Part shown: positions 30,925-42,565 of the stretch, in pieces
Position numbering within the stretch: position 1 is the stretch's first letter
How the letters are laid out: each line of letters opens with the position of its first letter
From: Chelonoidis abingdonii
Taxonomy: Eukaryota > Chordata > Testudines > Testudinidae
NCBI RefSeq assembly: GCF_003597395.2
Contig: NC_133770.1
Span: 198,906,479-198,970,478, forward strand
Direction: 5' to 3'
Length of the DNA stretch: 64,000 nucleotides
Translations under genes and position numbers: made by a program
The notes under the pieces: generated by a model
The model's input: the letters and a program-made list of their open reading frames with translations, nothing else
The model's database searches: none
Told to the model about the DNA's origin: nothing

Positions 30925-32612
30925 GAATGCCAGTTTTCTGTTGCTTGGGCAGTCCTCTGGGGTGGAGTGGTTGGGTGCCTGGAGCCTCCCTCCCCTGCGT
31001 TCTTGGGCGTCTGGGTGAGGAGACTAAGGAACTTGGGGAAGACAGCGGTTGGTTACACAGGGGCTGTAGTGGTGGTCTGTGCTCATGCTGCCTTTCCTGA
31101 ACCTCAACCATACACCGGAGCATATCAGTTTGTTCCTCCAGTAGCCTCAGCATTGCCTCTTGCCTTCTGTCACACCACCTATCATCTTCAGCCCGCCACT
31201 TATTATCTTCAGTCCACCACATGTCCTCGCATTCATATTGTGCTTTCCTGGACTCTGACACTGTCTGCCTCCATGTATTCTGCTGGGCTCTTTCAAGGTG
31301 AGAGGACTGCACAAGCTCAGAACATTTCATTGTGAGTGTGTTTTTTCACCTTCTAATCTTCGCTAGCCTCTGGGAAGGAGAAGATAGTGTGAGTGTTGAA
31401 ATATTTGCAGCTGGTGGAGGGGAAAAAAAGGAGAGTGATAGTTAAAAAGACACATTTTAGAAAACAATGGGTAGACTCTTTATTTAAAATGGGTTGGCAA
31501 TTAAAAAGGAGGGGCTGCGGTTTTCGGGTTAACATGCAGCACAAATCCAGCTACCCCCCCTCCCCACAGACACACACAATTCTCTGGGATGATCACTTCA
31601 CCCCTCCCCCAACCACATGGCAAACAGCTCAGTGGGAACAGGAATCTCTGAATGTCCCCTTAATAAAATCACCCTATTTCAACCAGATGACTATGAATGA
31701 TATCATTCTCCTGAGGATAACCAGAGAGATAAAGAACAGATGTTGTTTGAATGCCAGCAAACACTGGGACCATACACTGTATTATGCAGTGATTCCAGAC
31801 TACGTGTTACTGGCCTGGCAGGTTGGTACCATGGAAGACGGAATAAGGCTGCCCTCCCCAGAAACCTTTTTCAAAGGCTTGGGAGTACTTTCAGGAGAGC
31901 AATATAGAGATGTCCCTGGAGGATTTCCACTCCATCCCCAGACACCTTAACAGACTTTTCCAGTAGCTGTACTGACCGTGAATGCCAGGGAAAATTAATC
32001 ATTAAACATGTTTGCTTTTAAACCATGTATAATATTTACAAAAGTACACTCGCCAGAGGTTCCTTCTCTGCCTGGTAGGTCCGGGAAACAGCCTTGGGTG
32101 GGTTCAGGGGGTACTGACTCCTGGTCCAGAGTGAGAAACAGTTTCTGACTGTCAGGGAAACTGGTTTCTCCACTTGCTTGTTGTGAGCTGTCTTCAACCT
32201 CCTCCTCCTCATCTTTCTCATCCCCAAAACCCACATCCCAGTTGTGTGCAACTCCATTGATGAAGTCAAAGAACAAGGGTGGGGTAGTTGTAGGGTCACC
32301 TCCTAGAATGGCATTCAGCTCATCATAGAAGCGGCACGTCTGAGGCTCTGACCCTGAGCGGGCGTTTGCCTCTCTGGTGTTTTGGTATGCTTGCCTCAGC
32401 AACTTAAGTTTCACATGGCACTACTGCAGGTCCCTGTTATAGCCTCTGTCCTTCATGCCGTTGGAGATTTTTTCAAATGTTTGGGAATTTTGTCTTTTGG
32501 AAGGGAGTTCTGATAGCATGGATTCATCTTCCCATACAGCGATCAGATCCCGTACCTCCCATTCGGTGCATGCTGGAGCCCTTTTGCAATTCTGGGACTC
32601 CATCATGGTCAC
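30925..32612 (-). pseudogene. Myb/SANT-like gene of Harbinger copy B, two exons, broken
   Basis: Exon 1 (32612-32054) starts MMESQNCKRAPACTEWEVRD, the Myb/trihelix domain (LIAVWEDESMLSEL, NSQTFEKISNGMKDRGYNRD), then an in-frame TAG where I expect Gln, VKLKLLRQAYQNTREAN, FYDELNAILGGDP and an acidic tail (DEKDEEEEVEDSSQQ). It ends at CTG with a GCGAGT donor where copy A has GTGAGT. The intron runs 32053-31370 and ends in a pyrimidine tract with CTTCCCAG. Exon 2 (31369-30925) has ERAQQNTWRQTVSESRKAQY and a coiled-coil-like QEAMLRLLEEQTDMLRCMVE, then a Pro/Ser-rich end. Such proteins bind Harbinger ends with the transposase. A stop in each exon shows loss of function. Confidence 0.82.
31687..31965 (+). 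pseudogene. Possible third Harbinger ORF, copy B
   Basis: On the transposase strand within the Myb intron, a frame begins MTMNDIILLRITREIKNRC and continues LYYAVIPDYVLLAW. After a small frame correction near 31815 it gives GRRNKAALPRNLFQRLG. The copy A counterpart (3288-3558) shows the same order with substitutions and intact frame. In one frame a TAG follows the RLFQ codons near 31965. I know no domain for it. It sits downstream of the transposase and antisense to the Myb transcript. Confidence 0.4.
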
Positions 32613-33216
32613 CTTTGCTGATTAGATTTGCACTCACCTGCAGATTGCCATGCTGGCCAAAAAGGAAATGAGATTCAAAAGTTTGTGGGCCTTTTCCTGT
32701 CTACTCGGCCAGTGCATCAGAGTTGAGAGTGCTGTCCAAAGCGGTCACAGTGGAGCACTCTGGGATAGGTCCCGGAGGCCAATACTGTCAAATTGCTACC
32801 ACACTACCCCAGATTTGACCTGGTAAGATCAATTTCATCTCTAATCCCCTCGTTGGGGGAGGAGTACAGAAATTGATTTTAAGAGCCTTTTAAGTAAAAA
32901 AAAAAAAACGGCTTCATCGTGTGGACGGGTGCAGGGTTAAATCAATGTAGTGCTGCTAAATTCAAACTTGTAGTGTAGACCGGGGCTCAGTGGTGTGACT
33001 AAGCCACCTCTCCCCCATCCCCGAGTGATGTAAGTTACTCTGATGTAAGTGCCAGTGTGGACAGTGCTATGTCAACAGGAGAGCTTCTCCCACTGACATA
33101 ACTACAGCCTCTTGCAGAGGTGAATTTATGATGCTGATGGGAGCACTCTCTCTCTCTTGTCAGCACAGAGCATCTTCACAAGATGCAGCTGCGCTGATGT
33201 AGTGCTTCTACCATTG

Positions 33217-35099
33217 CCTAGACCTTTGTGTGTTATCACATTCTACAATGCTTTAACCCTGGCTTACAACCTACACATTACACAGTGGCAGTGTAGCCAA
33301 TTGTTGCAATTTTCCAAGAAAGTGATATTAGGTGCTTTTCTTAAAGCCTCAAAAATCCTTGTCAAAAGGTGACATTGAACTTTTAAGAGGAAAGCGGCCA
33401 GTGTACCTGTGACTGGTCAGCTGATCCCAAGTGGTCTTAACAGATGGCCTACAGGAGAGATATTAGCAGGTGAACACTGTAGGAGGTCGGTGGGGGAAAT
33501 CTCTATGATAGTTTAATGGGGAAAGGCTGAAGGCAGGAGAGCAACAGCAGGGCTTATAGGCTGGAGAAGTGAAGAGGATTGACGGCAAGAGAACTTCAGA
33601 AGGAATGGCCTGCTGATTACCAAATCAGAAAGCTTGAACCAAGGCTGGAGAGGGCTGAAGGCAGAAGAGACAATGGAGGGATTTACCCACCAGCATCTTC
33701 TTGCTAGAGAGCTGGAAAAGGTTAATGGAACATGGGAAGTGATGGCTGCTCTCCAGTGAGGTTGCATTCCCAGTGGAGAGTCAAGTGAGAGTGGGTGCAC
33801 TGCAAAATAAATCTCCAGCTACAGAGTGGTGTGTAAGTAGCTGATGGATTATGCTAACTTGAGTTTTAACCTATGTTCCCTGACAGGCCAGACAACTTGA
33901 GTTAGAAGTGCCACCAAACTTGAGTTAAGAGGTTTTGTGGGTGGAATGGAACTTGAATTAACTTTGCAATGAAGATGAGCCCACCCATAGGGCCAGTTGC
34001 AAATTTTTGTGGGTTTGAAATAAATATATGCAGTATACTCTATCATTTATTATTATAATTAGCATCCATTATAATGATTATCAGTTATTCTTGATTATCT
34101 TTGATTCAACTTCTACCATGGTAGCAGACAGCAAAATGCAAGTGGAAGCAGAAGTTTGTTCTCTGGATTACAGTAGATAGCATGTGTTCTTCCAGCCACT
34201 CTGTTCTTCAGTCTGAATACAACTAAATAAATGCAGTACCAAGTATTGAAAACAACTGTACTTTCAGATACCAAGGCAGGTGGGTGTGTGTGGTTTCTAC
34301 TGGACACTTTGCTTTCTCAGTTTCTGTAGTAGGAATTGGCCTGTGTGCTATTTTGTGCACATCAGCTAAGATTCTCAGCCACTGAATGTCAGTTTGCAGA
34401 AACATTTACACACATGATAGAAATACAATGAACTCAAATTCATTTGTTTTTTTCAGATTTTAAATCTGCCTGTCACTCTTTTTGCATTTCAGATTTATAG
34501 CTGTTTTTGGAGGTCCCCCCACTTCTTCTCAAACAGATTCTGAAACAATCTGCTTAGCTGAGCTGAAAAATGCAGTTCAAACATCATCATCTGTATACTT
34601 AATATGGTACAGGCAGAACCTTTTGTGTAATAATCAGGCTTGTGTAGATGGACACACTTAAGCTAATTCAGTGATTTCTTAAATTTCATAAGCTAAAAAT
34701 CTATTTCTAATTTCCTTTCTTTTTGCTAAATCACACAAGCTTTGAAAGCCATTTGGGTCTTGCAGTGACCTAAAATATTATTCAGCAGCATCTTGCAGCA
34801 CCTACAGGGAGGAAGGATAAATGATAGCTTTAGACTTGTGGCAGACCATCAGCTCCTCACTTTTAAACAAAGTGTATGGATTGGCCAGGAAAGAAGTTGA
34901 AATAAATTCTCTATTTCTCATCTGCAACACTACATAGTCAAGGAGAGCATAATTCTGGCTTTTCCCCTTGGAGGAGTAATGGAAGTGGGTATCAGATCAG
35001 TGGCAATTAAATAAAGTTCAAACTATTGTGATTGTCTAGGACAGAAGCAGGAAGAGAGGCTGAGGCAGTACGGGGTGGGGTGAGTGGAAGTGTATTTAT
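33217..35099. other. Mostly unassigned; repeat-like parts at 33369-34000
   Basis: 33500-33760 is purine-rich with repeated 'ggctgaaggcag' motifs. 33860-33970 has three dispersed ACTTGAGTTA/AACTTGAATTA motifs that suggest a palindromic MITE. No ends were determined. 34000-35099 shows nothing. Confidence 0.35.
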
Positions 35100-35530
35100 T
35101 AATAGAGCCGGTCAGGAGTTTTTCAATGAATTGTTTTTGTCATAGAAAAATGCAGATTCTTTGAAACCAAAACTGTTCCTGAAACAGGGCTGGGTTCGAT
35201 GAATTTCTTAACTAAAAAAAGTAAAGAAAAAAAAAGATCAGAAACGTAGAAATAAAACATTTTGGTGGTTTCAAAATGTAAATGCTGTTTTTTTCCAGTT
35301 TGACATCACTTTTATTCTAAATGTAAGCAAATTAATTAGACTGAAAAAAGTCACAAAAAAGAAAAAAAACATTTAAAATTATCTAAATGAAATATTTTGA
35401 TTGACCTAAACATTAAAAAAAAATGTTTTTTGGCTTGTGAATATTTTTAAGATTTCAACTTTTTGTCCTAAATTTGAGATGGGGGGAAAATTGAATTCTC
35501 CAATATTTGCAGAACAGGAAATATGTTTCC
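35100..35530. repeat. A/T-rich dispersed repeat (family Q), copy
   Basis: Starts near 'gccggtcaggagtttttcaatg' and ends near 'tatttgcagaacaggaaat', with many TTTTGAAA/AAATTTT runs. Similar texture and 'ctggtca' or 'gaccagc' ends occur at 48057 and 39400. Confidence 0.35.
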
Positions 35531-36447
35531 CACCCAGCTCTACTTAGCAGAAGGTAAGAACCAAGCAGCATGCACTCCCCCGGAATTGCTATTGAATCCT
35601 AACAGGAATGCAAGCGAGTGTGAAGCCATGTCCCTGACACAGTAGGATTGCTGCAGGTGCAACATTAAATGCCACCACATCCTGTAATCATTATTGGCAG
35701 TGGTGGGACTGATTTTTGTCCTTTTCTATGAGCACTGTGGCAGGACAAAAGAGCTGTAAATGAGGCAATGCACTCCTCTGCCTAAGGAATATCCAGTTTG
35801 TAAAGGGATTTCCCCCAACCAGTGTAGGTCTGATGAATCAGACCCAGAAGCAGCTTCCTGTATTGGAACATGCCAGAGAACAGTTCTCAACTATTCTGCC
35901 ATTCTGGGCTCTGGAGTAAGGATTTATGTGACTTGTCCCTTTAAAGTATTGGAAACTAAGCATGAATAGTAGATCTATATTTAATCTACAGCAGGGGTTG
36001 AGGGAATCTCAGTATTCTAAATATCTAAATCTAAAGTCAATCAGTTAATCTTGGGACTCTCAAGCAAACACTCTGCTGACCCAGCACAAAATCCTTAGAA
36101 TGGCCGAGTGTATAGTGGTGTGATTACTATAAAAAGGAGTTAGTTATATTGGAAAGGCAGGTGGATGAAAAATAGTTTTTCAGATCCACCTCAAAGTGCC
36201 AGTGCTGGCTAGCTATACTATGGATCTTGGGATCTGATTGCCTTTTGATGTATTCCAGTTTATCTCATCTCTCAGATAATTCATCCTTCAGTCAAGTGGG
36301 ATTTCTTTCTTTTACAGAGGTTCAATGAACTACAGTGCCTTCTGTTAAATACTCATGTGCTCTGCATTACATTTCTTATTTTATCTGTACTCCATTCTTT
36401 TATCTCACATTTTATTCATCATTCAACGTACGTTGTTGTTATAATTA
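35531..36447. other. No recognisable feature
   Basis: Nothing assigned. A 69-codon frame at 35760 has no recognisable content. Confidence 0.5.
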
Positions 36448-36620
36448 CACCTCTCCCCCGATATAACATGAATTTGGATATAACACGGTAAAGCAGTGGT
36501 CTGAGGCGGGGAGGCTGCACATTCTGGCGGATCAAAGCAAGTTCAATATAAGGCGGTTTCACCTATAACATGGTAAGATTTTTTGGCTCCTGAGGACAGT
36601 GTTATATCGAGGTAGAGGTG
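36448..36620 (+). mobile_element. Mariner-like MITE, copy 2
   Basis: Ends CACCTCTCCCCCGATATAAC and GTTATATCGAGGTAGAGGTG between TA dinucleotides (36446-36447 and 36621-36622). 173 bp. Inverted relative to the copy at 10834-11029 and shares its interior. No protein. Confidence 0.88.
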
Positions 36621-36631
36621 TATGTATATTT

Positions 36632-36716
36632 TGTATTGCAGTAATGCTTAGGAGCCCAAATCATGGACCAAGACCCCATTGTATGAGGTGCTATACAAAC
36701 AAATATAGAATGTAAT
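36632..36716 (+). mobile_element. CORE-SINE-like relic
   Basis: 'tttgtattgcagtaatgcttaggagccc...atggaccaagaccccattgtatgaggtgctatacaaac' matches the fragment at 13662-13795 in order and orientation. Confidence 0.65.
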
Positions 36717-38789
36717 GAGTTCTTAATGTCATATTCCAGCTTATCTGGTCTTTTCTGACTTTTTGCCACACTAAGAGTATCTAAAAACAAACACACAAGC
36801 AATATTCCCCTCCTGACTATAATGCCCACTTCACTCACATTTTCCAGTTTGAATGTATTTAGCAAATAATTTTATCTGAATTTAATTTGAACTACATTTC
36901 TCCAGGACACAGATTTATTGATTTCAGTTTGGTGTGAGATGGTACTATGTGTCTCAATTCAGAGAGATAATGCAAAACTTCCATTATTAATATTAATGGA
37001 GTAGAATTATGCAGTGAAATGGTAAACTAATTGCCAATTTCCATCTTCTTTAGCCAGTTATGAAAATGTTTCTAAGACACTTTAAACCTGGGAAAATTAC
37101 TGAAAGATTTTGCTTCTTTAGTTACTGAAATGTATTGACAGCTTATTTAATTATTAGGCAGGGCAACAGCCAAAGACCATCATGGAGAGAAGAAATCAAA
37201 ATTCCAGGCTGCGGTATCCCTGTGGCTGTATCAGGTGAAATGTTATCAAATAAAATATACATTATTGTCAAACAGGTAGCAAACTCCCTCAGTGTGTTAA
37301 TTTAATTGGGAGGAGAAGAGAAACCTGACCTGTACTTTTCAACAACCTCCAGTCTCTGTGCATGTTCTTAATATTTTGTCAGATTTTGCTAATTGATACA
37401 CTGTAACAGGCTGGAGGGTTTGCCTGAAATATCCTCCTGGCAGCTTGTGGAGAATGTGAAATGAGTATTGGCAGTAACTTTTTAGAAGGATAGAATCATT
37501 CAGAGTCTGGGCTGAACAATCCTGAGCTAGGAAGTCTAAGGGAAGCCAAATCCGGGGCAAAGATTGGAGCTGAACATTGTTATGTTATTGTTGAAATCTT
37601 TGTCAATAGAGCAAAGCTGTAAAGTTGTTCGTACAGCAAAGCTCCAGGAAGTGGGTAATTTTTTGATGCCACATAGTGTGTGGACTTTGAGTTAAAGCAG
37701 CTTAGGAAAGGTACTTGCTCATATACAATATTTAGGTATCGGAGGAGAGCACCAATAAGGATAATGGCCTGGGTATAATCTCTCACTGTAGAATAGTTCT
37801 CTGTCTCTCAAGGGGGGCAACACTCCTGTGTTTTAATCCTCAACTGAAATTTCTACATGAGCAATTGTACATGTACAAATAGCAACCAGGATAACCCACG
37901 TTTATGAGTCTGTATTTGGCCAAGCTGAGTTTTGGCATTCAATACTTATTAAGAAAATTATAAAAGAATATACTAATACTATATAGTAATCAAATGTGTT
38001 TGATTCCATTATTTATTGCTACTATAAGTAACTCCTACTTCACATTTTCTGAATTATTTACTATACATCAAAATCCAAACTTCATCTCCGTGAGATATTA
38101 CAGCAGCAGCAGCAACTGATCCTGGTAATTATTTTTTAAACTCATGGGTTATTTTTCACATAGAGAACAGTTTTTGGAAGATGAAAATACTTATCACATA
38201 TATGTAATAACAAATTATATACTGAAATATTTGGGCCCAAGCAGTTGGCCAATATTTAGGTTAGAAGGAGAAAATGATGACGTGAGTCAAGTATTTCTTT
38301 GGGTAGTATTGTTTATTTACAAATATATATGTGCACAAAGTCCTGTTTCTTCAAACATAGTATGTATAAAACAGAAGGCAGTTTCCTTGCTCAAAATCTC
38401 CAAACCTGCCTTTTGATATAACTCTCTGCTCAAAAGAAGCTCTCTTGGTTTCCTCCCAGGGCCACAAGATCAATGCTTTTCTGGCTTTCTTCTGCCTTTT
38501 CTGGCTGCTTTCTGCTTCTGACACACAGAGACATTCATGGCTGCAATAAAATGGATGTCCCAGCTCCTATATTTGCAATTAAATCTTTGAGGAGCCCCTT
38601 TTATTCTCCCTGTTTTCTCTTGCTCAGGCCTTCCATATGGGTAGTGTTTTGGGCTGTGGCTTCTATTGTTTTAGCTATTTTACTCCAAAAAGGGGCTTAA
38701 TTGTGTCTTCCGTTTACCCAAAATGAAGGGTGTCTGGAGATGGGCAAAAAACAGAGTTATCGTCCTGCAAGAAATTTTGAGGTTTGAGG
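36717..38789. other. No recognisable feature
   Basis: AT-rich DNA, with a (CAG)4-like run near 38101-38114. No coding signal. Confidence 0.5.
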
Positions 38790-39420
38790 GGATAAAATTA
38801 TTCCAGTTTGAGATGAAAAGTAAAAACATTGACATTTTTCACAGGGTGGAAACTCCCCAAAGTTCCATTTTGGCAGGAGCTGAAATGGAACTTTTTGGCT
38901 TGCCATCTGACTGTGTGGAAGGATCTTATCAGTTTCACTATTTGCCTGCAACCTTAAGTGAAATTGAGAAGAGTCATCCAGGAGGCAAGCCAGAGTGCTG
39001 TCACTTTCTTTGGGTATGGCTACACTGGCACTTTACAGCTCTGCAACTTTCACACTCAGGGGTATGAAAAAACACCCCCCTGAGCGCTGCAAGATACAGC
39101 GCTGTAAAGCCTCAGTGTAATCAGTGCGGCAGCGCTGGGAGCGCGGCTCCCAGCACTGCACGCTACACCCGTAGAGGATGTGGTTTACATGCAGCTCTGG
39201 GAGAGCTCTCTCCCAGCGCTGCTGCCCTGACCACACTCATGCTTCAAAGTGCTGCATTTCAAGTGTAGCCATACCCTTTGTTCTGACAGAAAGTAAGTCT
39301 TTTTTGTAGAGGGAAAAAAGTTTCCTGTGGAAAACTTATATTTTGCAAAAGGGAATTTTCTGTCAGAAATTCATTCCAACTGTAAATCCCTGACCAGCTG
39401 TAATAGCTAACAACTTTAGT
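38790..39420. repeat. A/T-rich dispersed repeat (family Q) hosting a MITE
   Basis: 'aaattattccagtttgagatgaaaag...gacatttttcacagggtggaaactcc' at the left and 'ttttctgtcagaaattcattccaactgtaaatccctgaccagctgt' at the right look like one repeat interrupted by the MITE at 39012-39276. Confidence 0.35.
39012..39276. mobile_element. MITE with 15-bp perfect terminal inverted repeats
   Basis: Ends GGGTATGGCTACACT and AGTGTAGCCATACCC are exactly complementary, flanked by TTT on both sides. The interior holds nested hairpins, such as 'gggagcgcggctccc' and 'gggagagctctctccc'. 265 bp, no protein. I recall the family from turtles. The superfamily is probably Harbinger-like, judged by the short duplication. 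Confidence 0.85.
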
Positions 39421-42240
39421 TATTGCTCATAGATCTGATATGCTTATTGAAAGCCACTAACGCTCTCTAGCATAACAATACATTTCTAAGAACCATAAAG
39501 GAAACACACACTTCAATAAGTAGTTTCTGAAAAAAACTGCCATTCCCTTGAATAGATTTTTGTAACTGAATAGATTTTGATTATTCAGTATAGCAGAAAA
39601 CCTATTTAATAACCACTCAGAAAATTGTTTCTAGTATTTATTGAAATATTTTAAATAAGCCTGACCTTGACACACATGATTTTAAAACCTGCCATAGTAT
39701 AAGAAATTGTGTTTTATGTTACTCCAGATTCTACTGTTACCTTTTTATTACACAACTGGGATGACTAAATTGTATGCTGATACAAACACTCACACACACA
39801 CAGGCACTATTAAATAGATGAATTGAAAGAACGCTTAATTTCTCTAACTGCACACTTTTTTGCCAAAAAAGATGATCCATTCTCAAACCATCCATTTGCC
39901 ACTTTGTGATAAGTATTTTCAAATTGATTATTTACTTAGATTAGATTGTAATACATATTCGATCATTCATAATTGAGATGAATATTATTTATGTAGTTAC
40001 AGATGTGTAACTCTAATTTTCTTTCTCTATGCAATTCTCTGCACTTGGGTTTCTTGTGCGTCTGATATGTATTCAACAATTGTACAGTTTTTGAATCACT
40101 TTACTCTGACAGCCATAATGTATAGGTTGCATAATCACAGTGTATTTATGTCTCAACAACTGTATTGAAAACATGTAAATCTCTTTATGCTGATTAGGCA
40201 CTCTAATGGCTTGACACTGATTGGCTCATCTATTTTGAATTCCAAATTGCTGTAAGCAATTCCCCCTCAGTTTTTCACTAACTTCTCTTACCAATTTTTT
40301 TTGACATTTACATAGAAAAAAAGGCAAAAAAAAAAAATCCCTCACCCCCAAAAAGATAGCTATATGAGGGTGCAATTCACCTACATGTGAGTCTTCGTAA
40401 GGCCCATATACTACTTAAATCCTAAGTACTGTCCTTGACAGTACAGGAGTATACGTAGCAGTTATTCAGTTAGGATGAAATTTCCTCCTATGCAGAGTAC
40501 CAGCACAAAGGGTTATACATATTTTAAGTCCATCAGATGAAGCTCTAAGAAATATATACCTATTCTTTTCTAAAATAAGTCTCTGGCCCCACTAAAGTCA
40601 AAGAGAGTATTTTCATGAGGCCAGAATTTCACCCTCAGATTTGAAAAATGTAGGACTTTTCAAATCTCACTGAAAACTTCTCTGCAGAATTCAAACTATA
40701 CCATTTAAACTAAAGATTTACAGTCTTGTGCTAATAGTATTCTGGTTACAAAAAAGCTAAGCAATAAACAAACCTCTCTGTTTCATGGACAAAAATATTG
40801 CTTTCAATCATCTTGTCTATTAACATTTTTGTCTAACAGACCAGAAGTTTTGCATGGGAATTCAGGATGCAGATAGATTGAGACATAGGCTAATTTTAGT
40901 ATTTTCGTGTGTTTCCTGAAGCAGAAAATATTTGCAGGTTTTTAATTTATGCCTTTTCTTTAAAACCAGTCCACTAGTTGACTTTTATGAAGAACTGAAA
41001 GAAAAACTGACAGAAGTAAATAAGAACAGTGTGGTGTCTTTTGGCACAGCTCTCTTTATATATTATTACATTTACCCAAAAAATGCAGAAATAAAAAGAT
41101 GTCACTATAATCACATTAATTTTTATTAGTCAAAATGCTTAAATTAATATGTTCATAAAACAAAATGACTGTAGTTGATTAAATACTTTTCAGGCGCAGT
41201 TATGCTTTTAAAAAACTTTTAGCACACATTTGTAAGAAACTGTATTTAATCCACACTTATTTTATATATAAAAATAGAAAAAAAATTGCTTTAAAAACAG
41301 TAAAAGTTGGTAGGTGACATTGCACTTGCTATCAAATCACTTACAAATCCCTAGCACTTGAAAAGAAGAAAACTAACAGTTAAGCTAATTACATACAAAC
41401 ACTTACATATAGAGTATATGGAGGTGAAATGAGATAAAGATTTTAATGGAACAAGTTTGGGATGAGTTATATAGCCATGTGCATTGGTTACCATAAGTCT
41501 AACTGTGCAACTCTCATGGGGAATCATATATTCTTATAGAGTGTGTAAAATATTTTTTAGACATCTAGAATGTCACAATTTTAAAACCAACTGTCTAAGA
41601 ACCTGTCAGGGCTAAAAGTGAGTGCCAAGTTCCATTGAGAAGCTGGGACCCTCTCCTGCCCTATCATATAAATCTTGTGTATAGCAGAAAGACCCACATA
41701 GTATGAAATATATGGGAATTTAGATCTTTAATGGAGAGTTTATCTCCCTAATACACTCCACTGCTTCTGTTCACTCATAATTTCTTCTTGTTCCGTGGGC
41801 TATTTTCAGTCCAGAACCAATAGAACTGAATCAAATCTCACCCTTGTTGGCCCTTTCCAAGCAAGTCTGCTAGAACAGCAAGCTGAAAAGTAGGAAGACA
41901 TTAACTGAAAACAAAGCGCAAAGCTGTGATGATTTAATAGATCAGGTCCTTAAGCTTATTTGAAAACTTATCTGATAGGAAATTAAAACTAAGTGAACAA
42001 AGCCACAAAGACATGTTAAGAAATTTTGCTATTCCCAAGTATGCCTTGAAAGCCACATTGAATGTAGACTTGTGTATGACTTTGAGGAGCAAGCCAATAG
42101 AATAGCTGTAGAATACCTGTATATATTAATAGAATACAAGTGGCTTGATAAATGCTAGAATGTGAATCATGAAAAGGCAGAGTGAAATCTAAAGTAAATA
42201 AAGAAGTGTTATTTACCCCTTCACATAACACAAGAAGTAG
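39421..42240. other. No recognisable feature, repeat-poor
   Basis: The longest repeat-poor stretch seen here (2.8 kb), AT-rich with homopolymer runs near 40310-40345. No open frame of note. Confidence 0.5.
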
Positions 42241-42565
42241 GGCTCACCTGATGAAGTTAATAGGCAGCAGGTTTAAAACAAACAAAAGAACTACAGTATT
42301 TCTTCACACAATGCAGTCAAACTGTGAAACTCAAGGCTGTGAGAAGGCCAAAAGTATAAATTAGTTCAAACAAGCATTAGATAAGTTCATGGAGGACAGA
42401 TCCATCAATAGCTGTTAGCCAAGATGATCAGGGACACAACTCCATGCTCTGAGTGTCCATAAACCCCCAATTGCCAGAAGCATCTGGTAGTGGCCACTGT
42501 CAGTGACAGGATACTGGGCTAGATGGACCATTGGTCTGACCCCATATGGCTGTTCTTATGATCTT
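42241..42565 (+). mobile_element. CR1/L3-type LINE 3' end, second copy
   Basis: Blocks 'aagttaataggcagcagg', 'aagttcatggaggaca', 'actgggctagatggacc' and 'ggtctgaccccatatggctgttcttatg' match 26659-27042 in the same order. Confidence 0.8.

Larger units (their letters stand above)
29142..32986 (+). mobile_element. PIF/Harbinger element, copy B, 3,845 bp (strand given for the transposase)
   Basis: Left end GGGTATGTCTACCCTA, right end (reversed) GCCCCGGTCTACACTA, with 3-bp duplications TCA at 29139-29141 and 32987-32989, the short target site Harbinger uses. It carries a DDE transposase gene (+), a two-exon Myb-like gene (-) converging on it, and an extra ORF-like segment in the Myb intron (+). 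All coding parts are damaged, so it is an old near-full-length copy. Its sub-terminal 'gcgtcgacttccggagcg' block marks the same lineage as copy A. Confidence 0.9.
29098..33216. mobile_element. Palindromic MITE split by Harbinger copy B
   Basis: 29101-29140 on the left and 33023-33062 on the right are inverted copies of each other (GAGTGATGTAAGTTA core, 32 of 40 positions identical), now separated by Harbinger B. The right part continues with 'gctatgtcaacaggagagcttctcc' to about 33216. The MITE was therefore present first. Its outer ends are approximate. Confidence 0.75.
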
